From assembly GCA_025618425.1 (NCBI GenBank), contig CM046852.1, positions 3,674,108 to 3,738,107 on the forward strand: a DNA stretch of 64,000 bases. Direction: 5' to 3'. Origin of the DNA: Heliocidaris tuberculata. Taxonomy: Eukaryota > Echinodermata > Echinoidea > Camarodonta > Echinometridae. The notes beneath the pieces were generated by a model. That model saw only the letters and a program-made list of their open reading frames with translations, had not been told where the DNA came from and ran no database searches. This document shows, piece by piece, positions 1 to 13,400 of the stretch (position 1 is its first letter; every line of letters begins with the position of its first letter). Position numbers and translations under genes: made by a program.

Positions 1-529
1 GAGAGTGTAAAAATCAACTTGCGCCAACGTCCTCCTTATGCGACGTTTGAACAAAACATTTTGAACAGTTGCATTAGTTCGGTCTTTGCAGATACAAATA
101 ACGCTCAAGCCGTCCCAAACAAAATAAAAACATGACACACATATTAAAACACACATACAGTTACACCCGCAAACAAGCACACACATCCTCTCTCACACAC
201 ATGCACGCACACGCACACTAAGGGGGAAAAAAACCACTCACAGACATATCATGCAAACACGAATGCATCACAAATGCACACACAAAAAAGCACATGATCA
301 TGGTGTTCATTTGGATTAAAATAAACATAAATAAACAAACAATATTCTGATTCGATTGGCCCTGTCAAACTCTTTTATTTTTTGACTTGCTGCTTGAAAG
401 TATTTAACGATCATGATATGTTGATGATGTTAATTGTTCCTCAACATCCAAAAGTCCATCTTGAATATGCGTAAATGTTTGAAATCGTGGATCCTCTTTA
501 GCTTTATTTGTGATCAGGAGTTAAAGGTC

Positions 530-1045
530 ATGTAAAGTTTTGGTAAGCCCTCAAAAACTGTTTGTCAGATTTATTCAATTTTTGTTGATAAATAGCAAGA
601 TACTACCAATACTAAGACACTGTGAAGATTTCGCCTCCTAAAGTTTAATATTAAACAAATAAGAGGCAAAACCTAATTTATGTGCCGGGACAGGCACGTA
701 AAATCCCAACAAACTAGGCAGCATGTGCTATACACTGTACACACATGTGTAAAACCAATGACGAGTAGCTACACACAGTGCACACACGCTGTCTCTATGC
801 GAAGCCCCAAGATTGCTGTGCGTGCGGGGAGCCGTCGGGGTGGAAGGGTCCTAGCATAATGGCAGTGATCAAGCATTCCTTACAGATATTTACACTGAAA
901 TTCACCAGAAATTATAGATGGAATACCAAATGATCTCTTACAGACATCTTTTGATACAAGGAGAACAACATGAGACTATATTTAACATGTTTCTTTCCAA
1001 TTTCCTTTTTGCTACCAATACTGTACATGAGCTTTAACTGTCTGT
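530..1045 (+). repeat. Dispersed repeat family R, uninterrupted copy
   Basis: This stretch matches, in order, two separated blocks in intron 7 of receptor A (about 18890-19144 and 22994-23210). A diverged, inverted third copy lies near 42570-42950. No coding capacity was seen. Because this copy is continuous, it shows where the intron-7 copy was split by later insertions. Confidence 0.8.
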
Positions 1046-1079
1046 CCTTGCACCTATATGTAATCCTCAACATGACATC

Positions 1080-1137
1080 AGTGTATGTGTGTGTTTGTTC
1101 GTGTGTGTGTGCGTGCGTGTGTGGGGGGGGGTGTGTT
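1080..1137. repeat. GT-rich microsatellite
   Basis: An imperfect GT/GC dinucleotide tract that ends in a short G run. It follows directly on the dispersed repeat R copy. Confidence 0.9.
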
Positions 1138-1417
1138 TGTAAGACTACTATGTTTATATATTGTTCATCTTTTGATATTCTTGTAAGTTTTAGCATACAA
1201 ACAAACAAAAATGTTTAAAGATAATTATGTACATGACTTTTTATAAAGAAAATTGAGCGACGCCTGTGTGCGTGATTACTTTGCTTTATCTTTTGTTCAA
1301 CTTTTGATTATTTCTGCAACTTAAAAAAAGAAGAAGCTAAATCCCCTTTCATGCCTGTTGAATCAATAAGGTACTAAGTTTGAGTTCCTAGTACCTCCTT
1401 GGTTGAATATACCCCCT

Positions 1418-1418
1418 T

Positions 1419-1459
<41 letters not shown>
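1418..1459. repeat. CT microsatellite
   Basis: A nearly pure CT dinucleotide run of about 40 bases. Confidence 0.95.
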
Positions 1460-1463
<4 letters not shown>

Positions 1464-1984
1464 GCTCCTTACAAAATTTCAAGCCCCTTCCCTTTTCTGA
1501 ATTCATAGAAACCCCTGGTTTCTTTGTTGTTACAGTATTTCATCCCCTGGGTCATTTTCGCCAAATATAGGGTTTCCCGGCTAATTTCGTCAAAATAGCG
1601 GGCATATTCGTTATGTGTCATTGAAGTTCGAGTGATTTTTGTAAGCCTGCTTTTCTCATAGTTCACTTTAAAACTCCAGAACATTCATCTTCGTCAAATT
1701 GTATTCATTTTTGAAGGACAGCGTATTCAACTTGGTCAAAATGTCAATCAATTTCGTAATATTCATCCGTCATTCAAATTTGTGCCACTTTGCTAACCTT
1801 AGATTTCGGCCCAATTTAGGTTTTCTATTCGTTTTCAGGCGTGCTATTTAGCACTCTAGCATTTAAAAAAGAACTATCAGGACAACATGCAGTATAACGC
1901 ATTATGAAGGCAGGGGGGGGGGGCGGCAATGAAATTTCCCTATTCTCAAAATGGGAGTTATATTCCTTTGTGAACACGTGGGAG

Positions 1985-2225
1985 CAGTGGCGTATCTACG
2001 GGGGGGGGGGGGGCAGAGGGGGCACGTGCCCCGGGCGGCACTTGAAGGGGGGGGGGGCGCAAAAAATGTAAAAGAGAGAGAAAAAAGGGGGAGAAATACA
2101 AGACAAAATGCGTAAGAAATTGTGTTTTATAGGGTTTGAAATGCAAAAAAAAATTAAAGCTTGGTCGCTTTGCTACCTTGCATAAATTATGTTCAAAATC
2201 CAGCTATTTCGCGCCCCTAATGGCG
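1985..2225. mobile_element. G-rich nonautonomous element (AGTGGCGTA family)
   Basis: It starts with AGTGGCGTATCTACG followed by a long G run, and ends in a segment containing TTTCGCGCCCCTA. The same start and end occur at 62171-62450 upstream of receptor B. Related starts next to G/C runs occur near 14400, 21375, 42038, 48574, 52192 and 63552. It has no coding capacity. A copy at 52192-52351 has an 8-bp target duplication, which suggests hAT-type mobilisation for the family. Confidence 0.6.
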
Positions 2226-3213
2226 TTTTTAAAGTGTTAACCATTATTTGACTCTTTTTGCTTTGCCCCCCCCCCCCCCGGGGTTAATAATTGTCCTAGG
2301 GGTGATTACCCTGGCGGCAATTGTCTGAGGGATTAGTTATGGCACGAGCTAATTGTTTTGGGGAGTAATCATCCACTCATTATGGGTTAGCTAGTAGAAA
2401 TCATTCTGAAAATTCAGTTACTGATATAGCTAACACTTGCCACATAGGCCTTTATCAGGAGCTGGTCTTATAATTTTTCCAGGGCTGTATATAAGCCAGG
2501 ATTTTTCCAGGTAATTTCTTAATCCATTTCTTTTATTGGTTCCTATTTTTCTACATTAATCTTTTTTTAGACTTGTTTTAATCTTTCTTTTCAGATAAAC
2601 ATTGCGCATGAAAGTTTCTTTTCCATCTTTTAAAACTTTTTAAGCGCTTACTGATATAGTGTTCTTTCATACACAAATGAATACATATACAATACATATA
2701 AATAGCTTTGGGATGAATAGGATTGCGCTCATTCCATAGAATGCTTGCCTGTCATGAGACGGAATTGAATGTTTAAACGCCTACAGTTCATCTTTGTAGA
2801 CGAAATTGCATGCTCTTCAAGATTCTTCACCTTATTTTCTAAGTTGAGTGGTGTTTTTTCAATTCGGTTTGACAAAAAGTTGGCGATCGCACGATGGAAA
2901 AATATCAAACTGAACAAACTTGTTTGTTAGGTAGCTTAGCGAAATGTCGTGGTGCATAAGCACGGGGGTTTTAAACAAAAGAACGCTAGCGGCCAATCAG
3001 CGACAGCGTTTCTCGCTTCCGGGATTTTACCCCCTGGGGAACAGAGACGCTGTGTCTGACAAAAGGGATCCCGTCTCCCTGTGCTGAAAAGCCGCGATTC
3101 ATTTTTGGTCTTCTCTGCAGACTCGTTAAAACCAGAGCGCGTTGATAGAGAGAGTTGTGACACGCGCATAATAAGCCTACGCGTACGCGGTCTTTGTTTA
3201 AAACATGGCGGAT

Positions 3214-3280
3214 CATGGAGCTCCCAATAGTTCCCTTTCACGTACATTCTCTATGAGAGGGAACTTTTTGAAGCTCCATG
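3214..3280. repeat. Imperfect hairpin, about 25-bp arms
   Basis: The left arm begins CATGGAGCTCCC and the right arm ends AAGCTCCATG, with the GTTCCCT/AGGGAAC segments also pairing. It may be the end of a small foldback element. No function is evident. Confidence 0.6.
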
Positions 3281-5529
3281 AAATGACTGACCAATCAGAA
3301 GCGACCTCCAGTGTCAGGACTCTCTGTATGGATAGCTCTGGTTAAAACGCTATAGCCCCCTCTACGGCTCCATCATTGTGTACTTCTACTTGTTTTTCTC
3401 TACGCGGCAAACCACTATTATGACGGGTCAAGTCTGCGGGACACCTTTATGATGATCCGTTGTATCAAATTTTCTCAATACGTATCTATTCTTGTATTTA
3501 TATACTTCGATAAAAACGCTTGTAAATGACAATCTGATTGTTTCGGTCTATCTTACTGGGGACTCTAAAACTAGCATTTACTAAGAGCAGTGAGTCTATC
3601 ACTATCGAAATTCTCTGTCTTTTAAAAATATTTTTTAATATATATTTTCATGGTCGGCTAAAATCAGTATGTGGGCTTTATCGTTTAACGAGGGAATTCA
3701 AGAGGAACAAGGATTTAAATACCGTTTTAAACATGTTTTCCTCATGAAGAGTATTATTGTTTATTCATAAATATTATTTATTTCTTCTTTCATGGTTAAA
3801 ACAAATATCCGAGAGAGTCTGGATCATTATTACGAGGTTAAAAGTTTTGCGTACCTTTCAAATATATTGCTCTTATTGACTTCAATTATTTCTTTCTCAT
3901 CAATAGACCGTTTCTGTAATGTATTCACATTTATGCACATTTCTTCTCTGAGCACCTAGTGACGAGCTATTTCATTAACCTGCTTTTTATAAATGAGCCT
4001 CAATGCTTGGAATCAGTTTGCATACATTACTTGTTGCTATATCCGGCAAGCTTTCAGGTTGTCAAGAACAACCTTTGTTTGAAAGGTGTGTATAAAATTT
4101 GCATACATTACCGAAGCGGTCTATTGTCGAATGTGTAATGAGTTGAACGTGCGAACAGAAACTTATTCTAACATGATTCTGATTGTCATTCAAATTCGTT
4201 CTAAATGGCGTGATATTTTCGACCATTTGGATTGGACGGGAACACCTATAGTTTTTGCACAGTCAATTTACTTACCCAACGCTGTTGGGCGCCCTTCCGC
4301 ACGAATGGCCACTTTCGTTACATAAAATTGACGAAGTGTCCTCCAGTTACAGGGTTTTTGGTAGGGGCAGACCGACTAAGACCTGGATTAATAGCATAAA
4401 GCATTGGACAGGAATGTCTTTTGAGTAGCAAACTAGAACAGCTGAAGACAGAGAGTTAGGGAGAATTATGTGTCTCAAGATAGATCACATTGTCGACCCA
4501 ACGGCGTCCAAGCTGTGGGTCATAGTTCACCAGCGTTTGGTGGTTACCAGCAGTTCAAATAAAAAAGAAGGAAAAACTCGCCATCACCTTTTTTGTACTT
4601 ACTTATCTTCCATTTCACATTATGATATACTTCTGCTATACACTATAAATATCTGTATGTATATGTTTGTGATGTATATCTACGGTATTACCCTGATATA
4701 TGTTTATGAACAGAATATTGATGTAAATCAATAATGTTTAATAAAACTCGATCTAATTCACCTTCATTTTCCGCAACGTTTCGCCGTCTGTACTTTGTGG
4801 ATCACCTCCATTCAGCATCTCACACCGAATGGACATAAAACAAAATTAAAATTAAACTTGATTAGATCAGGCTGAGTAACAAGGCTGTATGGACACACTG
4901 ATTGAATTTTATAATTTCTGATTACATCCACAATGGAAAATTTGTCAATAATAAGTGCAGTTTACAAGTGCGTCGTTGGAAAACGATTTTAAAGCCAGGA
5001 TATTCTATTAATAAATAGTTTTCTCCGACATTATAATGCACTTAATAAAATTATTTAAAAAATCAAGGCAACCCGGATTCAAAAGAAAACCACAAAGTAA
5101 AAGAAAAAACAAACAAACGTGAAGAGACTTTCGTTTTTCATTTTTAGAAGCATCATGAGCAAAGGTATAGAGGGGTGAGCCGGTCGGTAATAACTTAAGT
5201 ATTTTTTAAGGTGTCAGCAGATGCAGATTGTACCTACATGGTTATCAATCAAACAGGGAGGGGGTATACATAACGAATAAATATGAGTGATTTTTTTTCA
5301 TTCCTTGGAGGGGATTACCATCCCCGCCCCCCCCCCCCCCAAGAAAAAAATACAGTAGAAGAAGTAGAAGAAGTAGAAGAAGAAGAAGAAGAAGACGAAA
5401 AAAATGTCCCACCATTAAGAGAGAGTTTTCTTTTCAATTTGAAAAAATTATAGTAGCAGTCTAGCAGATTACAATTTTGAATAATCACTGTTGTGTCCTC
5501 TTTATTTTCTTTTTATTCCTTTAATACAG

Positions 5530-5609
5530 AAACCAAGAAGTTCATTTCGTCATAGATCATTGAGTAATACCGGAACATTAACCAAACACGACCAAAGCGC
5601 CTGTCTACC
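5530..5609 (+). other. Probable 5' UTR part of receptor A exon 1
   Basis: A pyrimidine-rich stretch ending in TTTAATACAG at 5529 looks like a 3' splice site 80 bases before the ATG. The first coding exon is therefore probably not the first transcribed exon, and a leading non-coding exon lies upstream. The start context is CTACC-ATG. This is inference from splice consensus only. Confidence 0.5.
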
Positions 5610-6387
5610 ATGAAGACGTTCCCCGTCATTTTTGCAACCACTTTCTTGGTTGCCATCGTATCCGGCCAGGATTCTGCACTACCAGGCCAAGGACCCATTG
5701 AGCCATTCCAGAACCCAGGAGAGATCATTCCTGGTCTCACGGTATCATACTTGATCAACGCTGCTGGTGGTATATGGCAGCAGGAGCGTGTCATTGATTC
5801 ATTGGCCTATACTTGCACCGATGTCTTACCTTATCTAGGTTCGATAATACCAGATGTGGACAGTGCAAGTCTGTATTGGGGTCCTATCTGTGATCAGGTA
5901 ATTGAAGCGGCTGATGATCTATATGCAACAGGATTCTGTAACAACATAATCGGTATGATCAATGGCACGATACCTAGAGACAATGGCACGAGTTTACCAA
6001 TGGAATATCCTGGATCGATGGAAGATGACTTGGACATCACTGGAATCCTCATCAACATCACCAGAGAACTCTATGGAATCGATATCAACATGATCATCAG
6101 CGATCCATCTACAATCAATACAATCTGCATCAGCGTCAAGGATAATTTCATCAGGCCATCACTTAAAGATCTCATCTCTCAATTTGGGGCTGAATTCCTG
6201 AGTGCATTGCTCGCTCATGAGAGAGCAATACCCGTGTGTCAAGACTGGGATGGTTATCTCCAGACCTTAGGAATAAACTCAACCTATCCCATCTATCCTA
6301 TCATCCAGAATGCTGCTCGTATCGGGTCTCAAGCCGTGGGGTATGGCAACAGAGAACAACTCTGTGACGCTGTCCTCGCCGTCCAAG
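5610..6387 (+). CDS. Receptor A exon 1: signal peptide and module copy 1, first part
   Basis: The ATG opens a hydrophobic leader (MKTFPVIFATTFLVAIVSG) followed by a secreted-type sequence. The landmark INAAGGIW is at residues 49-56. Cysteines at 69, 94, 110, 173, 210 and 252 recur in exon 3. Also shared are DI.GIL.NITR.LYGID and an AA.IG.Q..GY.NR stretch near the end. The donor is CAAG|GTAACA and the exon ends in phase 1. There are several N-glycosylation sequons (NGT, NIT, NST). I do not recognise the domain. Confidence 0.93.
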
Positions 6388-7349
6388 GTAACAGTTTCAG
6401 TTTAATAATGCGAGGGTATCCCGACCCCCAAAATACGTTCTCAAACTTATACAATAGTAACACACTGGGAGAAACAAGCAACACCCGGAATATTTTTTTC
6501 TTTTAATTTATTGGCTGTAAACTTTAAGGTCGTTGCACATGAGACGTCCTTTGCCTGACGCAGGACTGCGTCAGCAACCTGTTCGAGGAATTTGGCGCCA
6601 AGTGAGGGTGACAGGATACGCAACATTATGGGAAAATAACAATTACAAACATTGCGTTGAATGACTGGCGTATGGGCTAACTGCCTTTACATGCTTTATT
6701 GGCGGAGGTATTAAAGCAAGCAAAATGGCGCCTCGTATAAAGCGGTGATTGATAGAGAAAAAAGAATTAAAGGATACAAGGTAGGCCTACGATCAAAAAC
6801 ATAATAAGACCTAATTTACAGTGTAAATATTATTTAAAGCATCAGGTTTTCAGTAACTCATAAATTCTTTAAGTTGCTTTCAGAAATGATTTGAATTCAA
6901 GGTATTACTGCTATAAAAAGCCATCTAAATTGTTATTGCATGATTGGACATGAATCTTTTAAGCAACGCTTTAAAGATTGTAAGGTAATGATGTATCAAA
7001 CTTTATTCAAAGGTTTTGCTTTGTTTTAATTGTTGTTTTATCTTATTTTTAACTTTTCATCTGCTCCGTCGCATTATAGGTAGTAATGGTAAAGCGAGGA
7101 AATCATTCGCGACGAATTTGATTTCCAGCGTGTTCGAAATCCCGAGAAACGGAGCCAGATGTTCGATGCTTGCCAATGACCTAGTTGATGACGTCCTTGA
7201 ACCAATCATTAGCATTGACAGCGCTGATGGCGAAATGGAAATTTCCGATGACGTGATCGACGCTCACACGGGATTCCGAGGAATTAACCCTCTTTGCAAT
7301 GCAGTTGAGATTGCTTTCACAAGTAAGCCAGTCTCTCTCTCTCTCTCTA

Positions 7350-7408
<59 letters not shown>

Positions 7409-10400
7409 ATATACTTATTTATTTATTTTCAAGAATATCATTCGCACCAGTTAGTCGATTTGCAGGGGTTCTTTCTCTTCTCCTTTTTTTTTGTGGGGGG
7501 AGGGTTGCTGTTGTTGTTCTTTTGTTTGTTTATTTTAAAAACAGTGTTTATCAGAATTCATAAAAACTTAGTAAAATATAAGTAATAATAAAATTCTAAC
7601 TTTATGACAACTTTGTTCCCTATTTAAAATTGAAATTCGTTCTCATATTTTATTGCAGGGTTCATGATAACTTAAATCATATAGACCCGCACTACAATTT
7701 GACTGAGTTCTGAAGTCGAAAGCAATAATATTCTTCTTATAAGATATTTTTTCTTTCTTTCAAACCTCAGCTGTAGTGGACCTGCCAGAACCAATTCCAT
7801 TCCAGTTCTTTCCAAACACTACTCTAACCGTCGAGTTCTCCATAAACGCCGCTGGAGGGATCTGGCTGCAAGACCGAACAATCGATTCACTGGATTTCGT
7901 TTGTACAGACGTCCTGCCAGACCTTGAGTCAATGGTACCTGTTTTCAGCACTTACTCTCCGTATTATGAGCCAATCTGCAGGGAGGTACTTGAAGCAGCA
8001 AGTGATTTGGTAGCCTTTGACGCGGAGGGTTCTTGCAACGACCTAACAGCTCTGATTACTGACTTGGCATCCATGGCCAGAGGTGACAGGGTTCGAAGGC
8101 AAGCAGAAATGCCAGAGGAAGGTTACTTTGATATCATTGGAATCCTTGCAAATATCACCAGAGACCTGTACGGTATTGATGTCTACAACCAATCCACCGT
8201 ATGTCCCAACATCCAGCAGTTCCTTGAACCATCCTTACCCGATGTCACCTCTAGTTTTACCGCTGAGCTGGTCAGTGCAGTGCTTCCCCAAGCAGTGATG
8301 TACGTCTGTCAAGACTTTGAAGAGTTCTTTAACACGACCACTTCCTACTATCAAATCATCCACGATGCAGCAGATATAGGTTTCCAAATATTGGGATATG
8401 ACAACAGAGATGATATTTGCATGGCTATACAACAGGCTCTATCTGAAGGAGGTAAGGAATCAGTCATTGGATGATTTCACGCTCGGTGTTGGTGTTTGGT
8501 GTTGGTGTTTAGAGCAAGAATTCTCCTATTTAATCGAGCTCCAACACCGCTGCTCAGATTAAGGAGCCGATACCGATATACTAACAAAGCGCATCGATAG
8601 CTTAACACTGATAGTGGCGTCAGCACCATTCTCAACGAAGAAGAAAAAATTGTTTTTAACTACTGAATTATTAGTCTAGAATATCGTAAAATTGTATTCT
8701 AAAAGCAATCATTAATTTGATCTAAAGACCGGTAAGAAACTTCACAGAAATGGAGAGTATTGACAGGAGCAGTAAGTTAAGTTAAGTTTAACCCGGGAGG
8801 GGGGGGGGGGGGCAGTCAACTATATTGCTGTACACACACGCGACCAGAAAAACGCGTGAAAAGGATAATTTTTGCGGGTTAAGGCGCGTGAAGCCCATGA
8901 CGCGTTTAGGATGTCAAAAAGTCCAAAACCATTTTAATACGCGTTTAGGATATCCCTTTTCCCGTGTGGATTTTGTGCGACGAGTCTCTTGTTTAGGGGG
9001 TAAAATTTTCAAGAAAGCACCCGAAAACACTTGAATAGGGTGTAAATTTGTTGTTGCGCGTGTGAACAGCAATGTAGTTGAGTGTGCCCCCCCCCCCACC
9101 CCCTCACCGGGAGATTTAATTTCTCTCGAGTTTCTCACTTGCAGCAGAAAATGCTGCGGAAGCTAATGCAGCTAGACGCCGGATCGAACGGCGCAGCGTG
9201 TACACGGCGAAGGCCAATTTTCGGGCATTGGCTCAGATTAGCCGTGAAATTTCATTATTTTTGTATTGTGATTGTTGATATAGAGCTCATCCTGGTTAAT
9301 AATGCGGATTATCTAGGTCTTTTTCTACGGAATATCTAACATCATATTTATCAAATCTATCTGTAAAAAAAAATAGGTAGGATTTTTTATTCACTCCTTC
9401 CGCCCCTTTAAAAAGTAAAGGTAGTTCCTTTCCGTGTGCTCTGGATCGAACCTGAGACTAAAGGTTGGCCTAGATTTAATTTCAGACCTATATGAACATA
9501 CTACCTCATAACACCTGTAAAATTACACTTCGAGTGATGCTTATTGACTTAATTTCCCATATCTATAGCATTCAAGTAGCAACACCAACACCGACACCGA
9601 AAGTGAAATGAAAATTTCTTAATACCTAGGAGTATAGTGTTAGTGAACGGAATTTCGTACATGAAATTAAACACCGACTGCCGAGCTCGGTTCAGCAGAC
9701 AACATTTGACAAAAATTAAACACCGGCAACCGGAACTACGTCAGAAAATCAGAGCTCAACACCTAACACCGACTGATTTTTTCTCATTTCATATTCGTTG
9801 TTAGATCATGATTTCTCGGCAAAATAAACACTAAATCCAAACACCAACACCGAACGTGAAATTACCCATTCGAATACCTCAGTCACAACGCCACGCCGAT
9901 TCCTCATTGACTCCAAATCATTGGGGGTATTGTATGATCTGTTGATCAGATTGTTTTCTTTCAGGTGTCCGTCTTGTCGGTGTGACAAGGGTTTTAGTCT
10001 GTGCTAGATATAGGCTAATTTAACAGTCGAGCCTTTCCAAATTTACCTTTCTATTTTTTTCCAGTTGTGCTGCATTTAACAGTCAGACACCCCTTCTGAA
10101 AAACCGAGCACAGGTACATGTATATACGCCGAAAACTGCGTGTAACACGATGAATATTTAGCCCTCATCGTTCAATTAGAGGCAGTAAGTACAAAAGGTA
10201 TGAGGAAGATGTGGCCAAGTCAACCTACTGTTGATATAATATATATATCAAAAATAATGTTGCGTCTCAATTATCTTCAAAGTTCTTGAATGATTCGTCA
10301 TATAGAATAAATTTCAAGTGACAAACATTCAAAATAAATATATCCTCGGCATTATTTTTCAAAAAATAATAGCAGGTCGACTTTGGAAGACTTTCCCCAT

Positions 10401-13400
10401 GCCTTTTTTACACACTGCCTCGCGGTGAGCGATGAGGGCTCTCTATTCATCGTGAGTTATTCACCGTTTTCCTTGTATTAACCGTATCCGGACAAGTACC
10501 CCCTGGACAATTACCCCCCGGACAACCAACCCCGGGAAAACCGCCCCCTGGACGAATACCCCCCTAGGACAACTACCCCCCAGGACAACTACCCCCTAGG
10601 ACAACTACCCCCCAGGACAACTACCCCCCAGGACAATTACCCCCCAGGACAACTACCCCCCAGGACAATTACCCCCCAGGACAACTACCCCCCAGGACAA
10701 TTACCCCCCGGACAACTACCCCCCGAACAACTACCCCCTGGACAGCTACCCCCTGAAAAATTGTCCTGGGGGTAATTGTCCTGGGGGGTAATTGTCCTGG
10801 GGGGTAGTTGTCCTAGGGGGGTAGTCGTCCAGGGGGGGGGGTAGATGTCCTAGGGGGGTAGTCGTCCAGGGGGTGGTTTTCCGGGGGGTAGTTGTCCGGG
10901 GGGTAGTTGTCTAGGGGGTAGTTGTCCTAGAATCGTATTAACCGTTGTTCGGTTTTCTGAAGTTGTGTCTGCCTAAATCTCAACAAGTGATCCTGAACTA
11001 TTTTCAGAAAGGCCAACGCCTTGTTTGATGTTTGATGATAATACATTGACGTTAATATTGTCAGCATCATCTAGAAAAATTCTTTAGAAATTTGCAGTGT
11101 AATGCATGTAATTTTTATTTGATGTAACATCAATTTCGTCGTGTCCGATTCGTTGCTTTCAAATATCTGGTTGTACGACGTATGCTCCTGAGACAACAGG
11201 TCCGCGGTTAGTTTACCATACTAAACAAATTGCTAACTTCAACCCTGGCCCCAACTCTATACCTTACCCTGAACCTAACCTAAAACCCTACTGCAAACCT
11301 GACCCTTACCCTATCATGTTGACGAAATAAAGCCCTGAGCATTGGTCGTCGGAGCAAATGTCGGATTACCTTTGTAATATATACCGTTTCTCCAAACAGG
11401 GGATGAGCGGAGGGACTTTGGTAGAAATGCCTTTGAGAGTATCTTCAATCTTTTCAAAGATGAAGACAGATGTTTGATGATTGGGAATGACGCAATTGAT
11501 GAGGTCACTGAACCCCTCATCCGCTTGGGTAATCCTGGGTTTGAAGTCAGTAGTTACCTGATCCAACGATACACTGGATTCAAGGGAGTTCTAGAGGTCT
11601 GCAGAGCTCTCCAGACAGCGTTCACAAGTGAGTATTAACACACACACACACACCCACACGCACACACACACACACACGCACATCTACCCTCACATACATT
11701 GACTTGAGGGGAACTGTATTGTTTTCTCCTATTGTATTTTGTACCCCACTAGCACTTCTCCTATTGTATTTTGTACCCCACAAGCATGACGGAATAAAGG
11801 CCACCATTGTGCTCTTTTGTTCTATGTAAAGGGCACAAACACGCACACACACACACATACACACTTGTGCCCCCCCCCCCGTGACTTCTATGGCCAGGTA
11901 TGGAGTGTTGGTTATGTATGTTCTATTACAAAACTGGGCCCCGTGGAAGCGCGCGAAAGAGTCAATTTAAGAAAGAAAGAAAGAAAGAAGAAAAACAAAA
12001 ACAATTATGAACAACAAATACTGGCGTAGCCATTTTTGTTGAAGGAGCGGGGGGGGGGGGGGGGTGACACACACAATCACAGAGTCACATAGCTACACAC
12101 GCTTCTGTTGATTACCTTTTTTAGCCTGCCGGATGGACAGGGTGAGGGGCATGGCTCCTTGTCCCCCCCCCCCACCCTCCCGATAAACTATCTAAAGAGG
12201 GTAAACTGGACACCGTAGCGCAAATTTGCTCAGTATTTACAGAGCATTTAAGCATAGCCATATGACTATTATATAATTGCACCTTTCTACCAACTTACCA
12301 CTTATTTGCATTAGATGGTAAGAACTGATGACACCCTGCTGACCTTGATCCCATTATTTTACGGTTGACTGAGCACACGTTAAAGGAAAATATAAACACG
12401 GCTCAAATGTTACTGGATTAGTGTCATTAGGGAGTTTTCGCATCAGCAACCTGAACAGTAGTTTCGTCCTAGATTCAGAGCGAACGATGATTTGCAAATG
12501 CATCGTTCGCTCTGAATCTAGGACGAAACTACTGTTCCGGTTCTTCAATTTTCCACAAAGACTGGACGGGCGTCGTTTGCCATGTGCAACTGTTAATAAT
12601 AATAATAATAATAATAATGTGACTTATAAAGCGCCAAATCCACTCTGTAGAGTGCTCAAGGCGCATAAAGAATTACAAACTACATGTAAATAGAAAGGTT
12701 TTGAGAAGATTTTTAAAAGAATCAACAGAGATACAAGCTTTGATGTCTACAGGAAGACTATTCCACAAGGTGGGGCATGCGTAAGCAAAGGATCTTTCAC
12801 CCCAAGATTTTGAAACTTTAGGAATTACAAGAGAGCCGGATGTTGATGAGCGCAGAGATCTTTTGGGTATGTAATAATGAATAAAAGAGAGATTGTATTG
12901 GGGTGCTGATCCATGAATACAATGAAAAGTGAGCAACAAAATTTTGAAAATTATACGATCTTTGACAGGGAGCCAGTGCAGTGAATTCAAAATGGGAGTG
13001 ATGTGAGAGCGCCTATTAGACAGTGAGACAATACGAGCTGCGGCGTTTTGAAGTTTCTGGAGCCTATATAACTGGTTCTGAGGTAAATTGAACAGAAGTG
13101 CATTGCAAAAATCAAGGCGGGAGGATATCAATGCATGTACAATTTTTTCGGTGGCAGACTTTGACAAATATTTCTCCGTCCTAGAATCCCGCGTACGTTG
13201 CTGATGCGAAAACTCCCTATTATAACATTTTTATTGAGAAACAGGTTCCATAACCTTGTAAAATGACACTACTTCAGTAACATTTGGGTCTTGGTTATGT
13301 TTTCCTTTAACCTGTACTCAGTCAACTTGAAATAATGGATTCAAGGTCAGCAGGGTTTCACTTGAGATCATTAAGCAGTCCAATGCAAACACACAGCGTC

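Larger units (their letters stand above)
1..5529. other. Upstream region without a gene
   Basis: I see no coding exon here. Short open frames do not show conserved domains or consistent splice context. The stretch holds one copy of a dispersed repeat (about 530-1045), GT and CT microsatellites, a G-rich transposon-like element near 1985-2225, a hairpin at 3214-3280 and a GAA-type tract near 5360-5398. The rest is AT-rich unique-looking DNA. A leading non-coding exon and promoter of receptor A should lie here but cannot be located by eye. Confidence 0.7.

Noticed and set aside
2936..3247. 103-codon frame on -
   Set aside because: No domain, repeat or splice context. It overlaps a hairpin and another frame of equal quality.
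7016..7585. 189-codon frame as a separate gene
   Set aside because: Only 7080-7322 resembles module exon 4. The 5' part is intron and the 3' part is a translated TA microsatellite.
10489..10932. CRISPR-like array
   Set aside because: Units are short, have no unique spacers, and switch strand. This is a eukaryotic minisatellite.
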